Part shown: positions 53,354 to 61,587 of the stretch, piece after piece
How positions within the stretch are numbered: position 1 is the stretch's first letter
Layout of the letters: each line of letters opens with the position of its first letter
Origin: a marine gamma proteobacterium HTCC2148
GTDB taxonomy: Bacteria > Pseudomonadota > Gammaproteobacteria > Pseudomonadales > Halieaceae
Assembly: GCA_000156295.1 (NCBI GenBank)
Contig: DS999222.1
Span: 204,728 to 268,727, forward strand
DNA: 64,000 nucleotides
Reading direction: 5' to 3'
Notes under the pieces: model-generated
Database searches by the model: none
What the model was told of the DNA's origin: nothing
Seen by the model: the letters and a program-made list of their open reading frames with translations, nothing else
Program-made: the position numbers and the translations under genes

Positions 53354-54370
53354 ATGACCGAAATTCTCAACAGACAGTACTATCTCGCATCCCGCCCCAA
53401 GGGTGAGCCAAACTCAGAAAATATCCCTTCGCGAGATGTGCCTTTAGCTGCCCTCAGTGCAGGCGAGGTAAGGATGCGCAATCTGTTTATCTCACTGGAT
53501 CCGGCGATTCGCGGCTGGATGTCGGACGAGCCAAACTATATCGAGCCGATAGCGTTGGGCGACGCGGTGCGGGCTTCTGTTATCGGTCGAGTGGTGGAGT
53601 CTAACAGCGAAAATTTCGCGGTGGGCGATGTTGCGATGACGATGGGAGGTTGGGAGGCTTACACCACATTGCCCGCAGAGGCGTTGAACAAACTGGATGA
53701 ATCCATGGGGATTCCCTTGAGTAACTTTTTGGGCGTTTTGGGTCCTACCGGGCTCACTGCCTACTTTGGCTTAATGGAAATCGGTCAACCCAAGGCCGGT
53801 GAAACCGTGTTAGTGAGTGCCGCTGCAGGTGCTGTCGGATCGATAGTAGGTCAGATCGCCAAAATGCAGGGATGTCGCGTGGTGGGTATGGCGGGCACCG
53901 ACGAGAAATGCGCCTGGCTTACCGAGGATCTGGGCTTTGATGCAGCTATTAATTACAAGACCTGTGGCGACTTCAGCAAGGCGATAGGGGAGGTATGTAG
54001 AGATGGTGTAGACGTTTACTTTGATAACGTCGGCGGAGAAATTCTCGATGCGGCACTGAGCTGCATGAATAAATTTGGTCGTGTAGCGGTATGCGGCTGG
54101 ATCTCTTCTTACAATGCGGAAGAACTGCCCCACCTCAAGAATCTGTGGCAGCTGGTGGCCGAAAGTATCACTATCCGCGGATTTGTGGTGCTGGACTTTT
54201 TGGACCGCTTCCCCGAGGGAGTCGGTCAACTGGTTGAGTGGTTGATGGCAGGTAAACTTCAGTTCAAGGAAGAAATCGTAGATGGACTTGACAATGTGCT
54301 GCCTGTTTTTATGAAGCTGTTTGACGGCAGCAACCAGGGCAAACTGGTGCTGCGCCTGCCCGAGGATTAA
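53354..54370 (+). CDS. NADP-dependent MDR oxidoreductase (CurA/leukotriene-B4-dehydrogenase-like)
   Basis: This 338-residue zinc-independent MDR enzyme shows the N-terminal LNRQYYLASRPKGEP, RGWMSDEPNY, LGPTGLTAYFGL, a Rossmann motif (VSAAAGAVGSIVGQIAK), VYFDNVGG and a C-terminal VDGLDNVLPVFMKLFDGSNQGKLVLRL. Family members reduce the C=C bond of enones. ATG 53354 is preferred over the longer frame. It is the full-length relative of the shrunken gene at 60175. Confidence 0.9.
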   Translation: MTEILNRQYYLASRPKGEPNSENIPSRDVPLAALSAGEVRMRNLFISLDPAIRGWMSDEPNYIEPIALGDAVRASVIGRVVESNSENFAVGDVAMTMGGWEAYTTLPAEALNKLDESMGIPLSNFLGVLGPTGLTAYFGLMEIGQPKAGETVLVSAAAGAVGSIVGQIAKMQGCRVVGMAGTDEKCAWLTEDLGFDAAINYKTCGDFSKAIGEVCRDGVDVYFDNVGGEILDAALSCMNKFGRVAVCGWISSYNAEELPHLKNLWQLVAESITIRGFVVLDFLDRFPEGVGQLVEWLMAGKLQFKEEIVDGLDNVLPVFMKLFDGSNQGKLVLRLPED

Positions 54371-54381
54371 TGCTTATCGAT

Positions 54382-54813
54382 TTATTCCGGTAAAGGTGTG
54401 TAGTCCCCGCTCAGGTCACCCGGGCCCCGGTAAATAAAGTCGTAGCGACGGGTTTGGAATAACCACTGGCCATCCACTTTGACGTAGCTGTCCAGGTAGC
54501 GACTGATGGCACAGTGTCGCTCATTTTGCAGATCGCGAGTGAACTCCTGCAGATACCAGTGTCCCTGGGCGGTATCCCCATCGATCTCAAACAGGTGAGA
54601 GCCGGGAACCAGCAGCGCAAAATCAAAGCCAGCGACAACTTGCTGCCACAGGGCAAGAATACTGTCTCGACCCTTTACTTCCATTCCCATCAGGTTCCAA
54701 CAGCCGTCCTCTGCCCAGGTTTGCGCCCAGGCGTCGCCATCTCGCCGGTTAGCCGCATCCACATAGCGGGCCATGAGCTTTTCCAGGGCCAGTTCTTCTT
54801 CAAGTATGCTCAT
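54382..54813 (-). CDS. SnoaL-like (NTF2-fold) protein 4
   Basis: This 143-residue protein has the SnoaL pattern (EKLMARYVDAANRRDGDAWAQTWAEDGCWN, HLFEIDGDTAQG, SRYLDSYVKVDGQWLFQTRRYDF). It starts at ATG 54813 with GGAG upstream. It is divergent from carotenoid oxygenase 3 across a palindromic variant site. Confidence 0.78.
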   Translation of the reverse strand: MSILEEELALEKLMARYVDAANRRDGDAWAQTWAEDGCWNLMGMEVKGRDSILALWQQVVAGFDFALLVPGSHLFEIDGDTAQGHWYLQEFTRDLQNERHCAISRYLDSYVKVDGQWLFQTRRYDFIYRGPGDLSGDYTPLPE

Positions 54814-54869
54814 TGTCTCACTCCACAGATAGGTTGATTGCGTAATGTAGGTGCTCGCGTTTAAAAAAG

Positions 54870-54887
54870 AAACAGACGAGACTGTTT
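54870..54887. promoter_or_regulatory. Variant palindrome, shorter spacing
   Basis: AAACAG-ACGAGA-CTGTTT is a perfect 6-6-6 palindrome sharing the outer ACAG/CTGT of the operator, but with the arms 6 instead of 10 bases apart. It lies in the divergent promoter of SnoaL-like 4 (54813) and carotenoid oxygenase 3 (54967). Whether the same regulator binds is uncertain. Confidence 0.45.
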
Positions 54888-54966
54888 TTATAAAATTCTA
54901 GCTGCTAATATCTAGCGTTGTTTCATTTACTAACACCACCATAGCCAATAATACGGGTACCACACC

Positions 54967-56373
54967 ATGGATTTGAGCGCCTTTCCTTACTTACAAGGTA
55001 ACTACGCCCCAATAGACGAAGAGCGCGACTTTGACGAGTCGCAATTGCGAGTAGAGGGTGAAATCCCGAAAAAGCTGCTGGGTGCCTTTATGCGCGACGG
55101 CGCCAATGTCGCTTATCAGCCCAATCACTATGTTTATCCCCTGGACGGCGATGGCATGGTACATGGGGTTTACTTTAAAGACGGTCATGTCGAATACAAG
55201 AACCGTTGGGTGCAAACCAGTCACCTGATGACAGAGCGCAAGTTTGATCACACCATTTATGGCAGCGTGGGCAAACTTTTGGAAGTGCCACAGGAAGTCA
55301 TAGATGCTGGGGGTGAGCCAAACCCCATTCGCAATACCGCTAATACCAATGTGATCTATCACGGCGAGAAACTGCTTGCCTTGTGGGAAGGTGGATTTCC
55401 GCACCTGCTCAATAATGATTTATCAACAGTAGGCTTGTATGACTACGATGGCGCGCTCAAGCCCGGCGATGCCCTGACTGCACACCCTAAAATTTGTCCG
55501 ATCACCGGTGACCTGGTGTCCTGCAGCCAACGCTGGGACAGTCCAAATTACTGGGTTCGGGTGTTTGACGCCAAAGGCAGGCACAAACAAGTGATGGAAG
55601 TAGAACTCCCGCGCAAAGGCATCATCCACGATCTGCAAATTACTGCTAATTACGTGGTGATTTTTTACGCTCCAACCTATCACAGTGTAGAAAAAGCCAT
55701 GAAGGGTGAAGATCCCTTCGTCTGGGAGCCCGAGTTAGGCACCAAGATCATCGCCATTCCTCGCGATGGCAGCGGTGAAAATATAGTCTTTGAAACAGAG
55801 TCATTTTTCAGCTGGCATTTCTGCAATGGTTTCGAGTCCGGCGGGAAAATTGTTCTCGACTACGTCTGGATTAACTCTATTCCCTTCACCCAGTCCCAGG
55901 GTACAGGTGTGGAGAAGCAACCTCGCCGCATGTATCGCATGACCCTTGATATGGTGACCAGGCAGGTTACTAACGAACAGTTCTCCGATGTATTTTGCGA
56001 GTTTTCCCGAATTGACGAGCGTTTAATGGGTAAAGACTATCGTTATGGATTTGCGACCTGTTCCAATCGCGAATGGGGCGACGCTCACGGTTACAACTGC
56101 ACAGGCAGTTTCGACTTCCAGACTGGCGAGACGGTGTTGTGGGAGTACGGGGAAAAGGCCAACGCGGGCGAGCCTGTGCATGTACCAAATCCTGACAGTG
56201 ACAAGGAAGAAGATGGCTGGCTCATGTGCTTTGTAGACAATCCGGGTGAAGGGCCTTTCCTCAGTATTCTCAGTGCCGGCAATATCACTGACGGTCCTGT
56301 TGCTAAAGTTCACATTCCCGGTCGGGTGCCTAACGGCTTCCACGCCAACTGGATGCAAAACCTGACTCTCTAA
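54967..56373 (+). CDS. Carotenoid-oxygenase-family dioxygenase 3
   Basis: This 468-residue RPE65/lignostilbene-dioxygenase-family protein has the iron-binding His in TAHPKIC, GIIHDLQ, FSWHFCNG and NGFHANWM. The motif KLLGAFMRDGANV and GDGMVHG are typical. Where the first two paralogues have a Lys before ANT, this one reads RNTANT, so its substrate handling may differ. It heads a plus-strand run: DUF35, thiolase-like, Rieske 6, SDR, MDR fragment and SDRs. Confidence 0.92.
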   Translation: MDLSAFPYLQGNYAPIDEERDFDESQLRVEGEIPKKLLGAFMRDGANVAYQPNHYVYPLDGDGMVHGVYFKDGHVEYKNRWVQTSHLMTERKFDHTIYGSVGKLLEVPQEVIDAGGEPNPIRNTANTNVIYHGEKLLALWEGGFPHLLNNDLSTVGLYDYDGALKPGDALTAHPKICPITGDLVSCSQRWDSPNYWVRVFDAKGRHKQVMEVELPRKGIIHDLQITANYVVIFYAPTYHSVEKAMKGEDPFVWEPELGTKIIAIPRDGSGENIVFETESFFSWHFCNGFESGGKIVLDYVWINSIPFTQSQGTGVEKQPRRMYRMTLDMVTRQVTNEQFSDVFCEFSRIDERLMGKDYRYGFATCSNREWGDAHGYNCTGSFDFQTGETVLWEYGEKANAGEPVHVPNPDSDKEEDGWLMCFVDNPGEGPFLSILSAGNITDGPVAKVHIPGRVPNGFHANWMQNLTL

Positions 56374-56400
56374 TTGGGTTGATGATTAAAGGATCTCTAT

Positions 56401-56829
56401 ATGAAGAACCAAGTGCCAATTGCGGAGGGCTTGTTCAGTTGGCCCTCGCCCAATCCTGCCCTGCTAGGGAGTCGCTGCAAGAATTGCGGTATTGCGGCGT
56501 TTCCCGCTGCCGAGTCCTGTATGGCCTGCAGTGGTCAGGACGTAGAGATCGAAGAGTTGCCGCGCAAAGGCACGCTTTGGACATGGACCGTGCAGCAGTT
56601 CATGCCCAAGCCTCCCTATCACAGCAATGAAACTCCACAGACATTCAAACCTTACGGCGTCGGCTATCTTGAATTGCCCGGCGGCGTGAGAGTCGAGGGG
56701 CGACTGACTGAAAGTGACCCTGAAAAGCTTCGCATTGGTATGGAAATGGATGTCATTTTTGATACTTATCGCACCGAGGAAAACGGTGACGAGGTCATCA
56801 GCTTTTTCTTCAAGCCGACTCAGGCATAG
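56401..56829 (+). CDS. DUF35 zinc-ribbon/OB-fold protein
   Basis: This 142-residue protein has an N-terminal zinc ribbon (C26-x2-C29, C40-x2-C43) and a C-terminal OB-fold-like domain. DUF35 proteins partner with thiolase-like enzymes, for example in steroid side-chain retro-aldolases and related C-C lyases. An AAGGA precedes the ATG, and the thiolase-like gene follows 15 bases later, so the two probably form a complex. The exact reaction is not known. Confidence 0.88.
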   Translation: MKNQVPIAEGLFSWPSPNPALLGSRCKNCGIAAFPAAESCMACSGQDVEIEELPRKGTLWTWTVQQFMPKPPYHSNETPQTFKPYGVGYLELPGGVRVEGRLTESDPEKLRIGMEMDVIFDTYRTEENGDEVISFFFKPTQA

Positions 56830-56844
56830 ACAAGAGACGTAACT

Positions 56845-57987
56845 ATGGACGTAGCAATTGTAGGAATCGGAATTCACCCCTTCGGGCGTACACCTGCGCG
56901 CAGTGGTTTGCAGCAGGGTGCCTTTGCGGCGCGCGACGCGCTTAAAGATGCCGGCGTAGAGTGGCGGGATATGCAGTTTGCCTTTGGTGGTAGCGCCAGC
57001 TCTGGCAACGCAGATGCGCTGGGTAACGAATTGGGGCTTACCGGCATTCCGTTTATTAATGTCGCGAACGGCTGTGCAACCGGGGGTAGCTCATTGATCT
57101 CCGCATACAATGCCATTAAGTCTGGAGAGCATGACATTGGCCTGGTCGCCGGCTTTGATAAACATGATCGAGGTGCATTTGATGCCGACCCGGCATCGCT
57201 TGGAATTGGGCGATGGTACGGTGAAGTGGGCATGATGATGACGACCCAGTTTTTTGCTATGAAAATCCAGAAGTACATGGACGATTACGGTATTTCCAAA
57301 GATACCCTGGCTAAAGTGTCGGAAAAAGCATTTATCAATGGCTCGCTGAATCCCAACGCATGGCGCCGTCAGCCGATTGAGGTTGAAGAAATAGCCAATT
57401 CGATGATGATCAATGATCCACTGACTAAATACATGTTTTGCTCTCCGGCAGAGGGCGGAGTGGCCTTGATTCTTTGTCGGGGTGACAAGGCCAGGCAGTA
57501 CGTAGACAAGCCAATTTATCTCAAGTCGGCAGTGCTCAAGTCTCGCCGTTATGGCTCGTTTGAGGTGTTTGCGCCCAGTCAGGCCCTGGAGCAGGTGGAT
57601 GGACCCACTGTGGACGCGGCCAAAGCTGCTTTTGAAATGGCGGGTGTTGGTCCCGGAGACATGGATGTACTGCAATTGCAGGACACTGAATCCGGGGCGG
57701 AAGTGATGCACATGGCCGAAAACGGCTTTTGTGAGCACGGTGAACAGGAACACCTGATTCAATCCAAAGCGACATATATTGACGGTAGCATGCCGATTAA
57801 TACCGATGGCGGTTGTCTGGCAAATGGCGAGCCTATTGGTGCGTCCGGTTTACGTCAGGTCTATGAAAATGTATTGCAACTGCGTGGTGACGCCGGTGAG
57901 CACCAGGTGCCCGGTGACCCCAAGCTGGGCTACACCCATGTTTATGGTGCGCCAGGTATCAGCGCCGTGACTATATTGCAGCGCTAG
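56845..57987 (+). CDS. Thiolase-like (SCP-2/Ltp-type) protein
   Basis: This 380-residue thiolase-fold protein keeps the first nucleophile Cys (C78 in NGCATGGSS), but other thiolase hallmarks are altered. The HDxF-type segment reads LQDTES, the usual GHPxGA reads GEPIGASG, and the final Cys loop reads GAPGIS. This pattern suggests it is not a simple thiolase but a lipid-transfer-protein-type acyltransferase or retro-aldolase, as for Ltp2-like enzymes paired with DUF35. It lies 15 bases after the DUF35 gene. Confidence 0.86.
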   Translation: MDVAIVGIGIHPFGRTPARSGLQQGAFAARDALKDAGVEWRDMQFAFGGSASSGNADALGNELGLTGIPFINVANGCATGGSSLISAYNAIKSGEHDIGLVAGFDKHDRGAFDADPASLGIGRWYGEVGMMMTTQFFAMKIQKYMDDYGISKDTLAKVSEKAFINGSLNPNAWRRQPIEVEEIANSMMINDPLTKYMFCSPAEGGVALILCRGDKARQYVDKPIYLKSAVLKSRRYGSFEVFAPSQALEQVDGPTVDAAKAAFEMAGVGPGDMDVLQLQDTESGAEVMHMAENGFCEHGEQEHLIQSKATYIDGSMPINTDGGCLANGEPIGASGLRQVYENVLQLRGDAGEHQVPGDPKLGYTHVYGAPGISAVTILQR

Positions 57988-57997
57988 GAGAGCTCAG

Positions 57998-59383
57998 GTG
58001 AGTAGAGCAATAGAATTAGATGACGGACAAATTGTTGCTCGCTCCGGTGGTGAATCCTACCAGGAGATGCTCGATAAAGAAGTGAATCCGGTACCGGACG
58101 CACTGCGTGAAAGCACCAATACATTTCTTGGTTCAGACAACCTGTCTACTGATCGTTACCTGAGTAAGGAGTTTCACGATCTCGAAGTAGAGAAAATGTG
58201 GAGCAAAACCTGGCAGGCGGCGTGTCGCGAGACAGAGATCTCCAAGCCAGGTGATTTCTATGTCTACGAAATCGCAAGTCACTCTATTGTGGTCACCCGC
58301 ACTGACAAGGGTGAATTAAAAGGCTTCTTCAATGCATGCCTGCATAGAGGACGACAACTGCGTAAAGACTGTGGCAGCGCGCGCGAGTTCAAATGCCCTT
58401 ATCACGGGTTTCGCTGGAGCCTGGATGGAGATTTTCTCGGTGCCCCCTGTCAGTGGGACTTCCCGCATATCAAGGCTGAAGAGTTTTCTCTGCCGCAGGT
58501 ACAAATAGATACCTGGGGCGGTTGGGTATTCATTAATATGGACCTCGAGGCTGATTCGCTGCAGAGCTACATGGGAATACTCCCCGAGCATTTTACCCGT
58601 TGGAAGCCAGAAAACACCTTCAAGGCAATGCATGTGGAGAAGGTGATCGAATGTAACTGGAAAGTTGCCTGGGAAGCTTTTATTGAGTCATACCACACGG
58701 TGCAGACTCACCCACAAATCATGCCTTACCTGGGCGACTCCAACTCACAATACGATTGCTGGGGTGACAACGTCAGTCGTACGATTTCGCCCATGGGCGT
58801 GGTCAGTCCGCACCTTGAAGGCGTTGCGCCCGATCAGACAGTGAATGACTGGCTGGAGCATGGTGCCTGGATGACAGAGGGAGAGAAAATAGAAGTGCCA
58901 GAAGGTCTGAGCGCTCGCGAGTGGCTGGCGCAGTATTATTTCGAGCACTATTCCAAAGAGTATGACGTGGATCTTGCCAGCTTCTGCACCCGCAGCGAAA
59001 TTATGGACTCCATTTTGTATTCCCTGTTTCCCAACCTGGCACCCTGGGCTGGCTTCCACCCTAATCTGACATATCGGATGAAGCCGTATGGTGACAATCA
59101 TGAAATGTGCACCATGGAAATCATTTTCCTTATGCGCTACCCGGATGGCGCCGAACGCCCCGCCGATGCACCCGTTCACAAGCTGGATAAAGATCAGTTG
59201 TTTTCTGAGGCGCCTGGCCTTGAGGGCGGTATCGGGCGCGTATTCGACCAGGATTTTAGTAACCTGAAAATGGTGCAAAAGGGCCTGAAAAACCTAAAGT
59301 CCAAGGAAGTGGTTCTGGCGAATTACCAGGAGATTCGGATTCGTCACTTCCATCAAACATTGGACAAGTATCTCAACGCCTGA
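57998..59383 (+). CDS. Rieske non-heme iron oxygenase alpha subunit 6
   Basis: This 461-residue oxygenase has CLHRGRQL and CPYHGF as Rieske pair and the iron site EAFIESYHTVQTH with Glu as bridging residue, plus a late DQDFSNLKMVQKGL. It is a close paralogue of oxygenase 4 (41836). It starts at GTG 57998 with AGGAG upstream, 10 bases after the thiolase-like gene, and an SDR follows 11 bases on. Confidence 0.93.
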   Translation: MSRAIELDDGQIVARSGGESYQEMLDKEVNPVPDALRESTNTFLGSDNLSTDRYLSKEFHDLEVEKMWSKTWQAACRETEISKPGDFYVYEIASHSIVVTRTDKGELKGFFNACLHRGRQLRKDCGSAREFKCPYHGFRWSLDGDFLGAPCQWDFPHIKAEEFSLPQVQIDTWGGWVFINMDLEADSLQSYMGILPEHFTRWKPENTFKAMHVEKVIECNWKVAWEAFIESYHTVQTHPQIMPYLGDSNSQYDCWGDNVSRTISPMGVVSPHLEGVAPDQTVNDWLEHGAWMTEGEKIEVPEGLSAREWLAQYYFEHYSKEYDVDLASFCTRSEIMDSILYSLFPNLAPWAGFHPNLTYRMKPYGDNHEMCTMEIIFLMRYPDGAERPADAPVHKLDKDQLFSEAPGLEGGIGRVFDQDFSNLKMVQKGLKNLKSKEVVLANYQEIRIRHFHQTLDKYLNA

Positions 59384-59394
59384 GGGATAGTAGT

Positions 59395-60171
59395 ATGAAC
59401 GACCTGCTTTCGGCATTTGATATCACAGGCAGAGTGGTCCTGATCACCGGGGCCTCTAGCGGATTTGGTCGGCATTTCGCTGATGTTATGGCGCAGTCTG
59501 GCGCCAGAGTGGTTTTAGCCGCCAGACGCACTGAATTGGTTGAAGTTGCTCGAGATGAAATTGTTGCCGCTGGTGGCCAGGCCATGGCTGTTTCCATGGA
59601 CGTCACTAGTTCTGCCAGTATTGCGGCGGCGTTAGACGTCATCGAATCCGAATTCGGTGTTGCCAGCATTGTGATCAACAATGCTGGAATTACCATTCCC
59701 AAGCTGTTGCTGGATCTGAGCGATGAAGACTGGGAAAACGTAGTAGACACAAACCTCAAGGGCGTGGCCTTCGTTACCAGGGAGGCAGCGAAGCGTATGA
59801 TTGCCGCAGACGTTGGCGGCAGCGTTATTAATATTGCATCCATTCTCGCGGTGCGCGTGCAGTCTATGCTGTCCAATTATGCCGCTGCTAAGGCGGGAGT
59901 GGTGCAGTTTACAAAAACTGCCGCCTTGGAATTGGCACCTTATAATATCCGCGTCAATGCGATATGCCCGGGTTACTTCGCCACTGAAATGATTCGCCAA
60001 TGGCTTAAGACTGAAGACGCGCAGCATCGTATCGAGAAAATACCGCAACGGCGAGTCGGCGAACTCCACGAAATGAACGGTACCTTGATGCTGCTGGCCT
60101 CTGATGCCAGTTCCCATATGACTGGCGCAGAGATAGTGATTGATGGCGGCCATGTGTTGTCGGAACTCTAG
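59395..60171 (+). CDS. SDR-family oxidoreductase
   Basis: This 258-residue classical SDR shows TGASSGFG, NNAG, NIASILA and YAAAK. Arg in AARRTELV after strand two suggests NADP. It lies between Rieske oxygenase 6 and a shrunken MDR gene (3 bases) and is probably co-transcribed. The likely step is oxidation of a hydroxyl group introduced by the oxygenase. Confidence 0.88.
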   Translation: MNDLLSAFDITGRVVLITGASSGFGRHFADVMAQSGARVVLAARRTELVEVARDEIVAAGGQAMAVSMDVTSSASIAAALDVIESEFGVASIVINNAGITIPKLLLDLSDEDWENVVDTNLKGVAFVTREAAKRMIAADVGGSVINIASILAVRVQSMLSNYAAAKAGVVQFTKTAALELAPYNIRVNAICPGYFATEMIRQWLKTEDAQHRIEKIPQRRVGELHEMNGTLMLLASDASSHMTGAEIVIDGGHVLSEL

Positions 60172-60174
60172 CAG

Positions 60175-60615
60175 GTGTCTGAACTTAACCGCCAATTTTT
60201 GCTTAATGCCAGACCTGTGGGTGAGGTAAAGCTCAGTGACTTGCGCTTTCATAAAACGGAAATTCCTGAACTAGGGCAGGGAGAGTTTCTGGTGCAGGTG
60301 AAATACCACGGCCTTGAACCTGCCATGCGCGGTTGGATGGAAGAAATCGGTAAGCCAAAGTCAGGAGACACTGTTGTCGTTTCCGGCGCTGCCGGTGCGA
60401 CAGGATCAATAGCAGGTCAAATTGCCAGAATCGCCGGTGCTTGTGTTATCGGTATCGCCGGCAGCGAAGAAAAGTGCAGCTGGCTGAAGCAACATTTTCT
60501 AGACGGAGACTTGCACCACAGGGAAGATATCCTCGAGGGATTTGAACGCATACTGGAAGCTCTGTTACGCCTGTTTCATGGCGATAATATTGGCAAACAA
60601 CTGGTTCGCGTTTAG
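60175..60615 (+). pseudogene. MDR oxidoreductase with two internal in-frame deletions
   Basis: This 146-residue frame is related to the full-length MDR at 53354 (338 residues). It keeps the N-terminus (LNRQFLLNARPVG ... LEPAMRGWM), the Rossmann core (VSGAAGATGSIAGQIAR, EEKCSWL) and the C-terminus (FERILEALLRLFHGDNIGKQLVRV), but lacks about 80 residues between the first two parts and about 105 between the last two. Both losses keep the frame. It starts at GTG 60175 just after the SDR stop. Without most of the catalytic and cofactor domains it is probably inactive; it might be a remnant kept as an expressed fragment. Confidence 0.75.
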
Positions 60616-60634
60616 CACGGATTCGGAGACGAAC

Positions 60635-61558
60635 ATGGCAAAGAGATTAGGTAAAAGGTCGACGGCGGAGCAGGTCAGCCAAGGTGCAGACCTTGGCGGC
60701 AAGAATGCTTTGGTGACAGGCGCTAATACTGGGCTGGGCAAAGAGACAACGCGTGTGCTGGCTCTATGCGGCGCCAACGTGACAATGGCCTGCAGAGATC
60801 AGGTAAAAGCTGAGCAAGCCCGGGAAGATATTCTGCTTGGCGCAAGCGGGGCGATTGATGAATCTCAGTTATCGCTGCTTGAGCTGGACCTGAATTCTCT
60901 GGATAAGACCCAGCAAGCGGCTGAAGAATATTGCCAGCGGGGTGAAGAGCTGCATCTGCTCATTAATAATGCTGGGATCATGATTCCCATGGAACGCCGC
61001 ACTGTCGATGGTTTTGAGGCCCATCTGGGGATTAACCATCTTGCACATTTCCTCTTCACCAATTTGTTACTGGAACCACTGACTGCGGCGGAGGGAGCGC
61101 GGGTGATCGCCCTGTCTTCTTTGGCCATGTCTTTTGCATCGTTAAAGCATGGTTTGAAAGATATAAACTGGGAAAATCGCAAGTTTAGTGGCTGGCCTGC
61201 CTACGGGAACTCCAAGTTGATGAATCATCTGTTCGCTCGTGAACTGAGTAAGCGTTACGAGGGCAATGGAATTGTCGCGCACGCGGTTCACCCAGGTGTT
61301 GTCAGCACGGAATTGGCTCGTGATCAGAATGGTCTCTTTTCGATGATTGGCGTGTTGGCAACCCCGCTTATGAAAAATGTCGAACAGGGGGCAGCTACCC
61401 AGGTTCTGGCAGCAATCTCGCCTGAGTATGGTGACAGTGGGGGTCTTTATTTCAAGGATTGTCGCGTTGCCAAACCTCAGCATAAATTGGCCAATGACGG
61501 GGCGCTCGCTGAAGAGCTTTGGCAGCGCAGTGTCGAATTGGTGGGGCTCGAAGAATAA
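60635..61558 (+). CDS. SDR-family oxidoreductase (retinol-dehydrogenase/POR-like)
   Basis: This 307-residue SDR has TGANTGLGKET, NNAGIM, SSLAMS and YGNSK. The order TGANTGLGKETTRVLALCGANVTMACRD and the HPGVVSTELARD segment are typical of retinol-dehydrogenase-like SDRs that act on hydrophobic alcohols. Arg in CRDQVKA suggests NADP. It starts at ATG 60635, 19 bases after the MDR fragment. Confidence 0.88.
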   Translation: MAKRLGKRSTAEQVSQGADLGGKNALVTGANTGLGKETTRVLALCGANVTMACRDQVKAEQAREDILLGASGAIDESQLSLLELDLNSLDKTQQAAEEYCQRGEELHLLINNAGIMIPMERRTVDGFEAHLGINHLAHFLFTNLLLEPLTAAEGARVIALSSLAMSFASLKHGLKDINWENRKFSGWPAYGNSKLMNHLFARELSKRYEGNGIVAHAVHPGVVSTELARDQNGLFSMIGVLATPLMKNVEQGAATQVLAAISPEYGDSGGLYFKDCRVAKPQHKLANDGALAEELWQRSVELVGLEE

Positions 61559-61587
61559 TTTAAACGTGAAACGGTAAGGATAAGATT

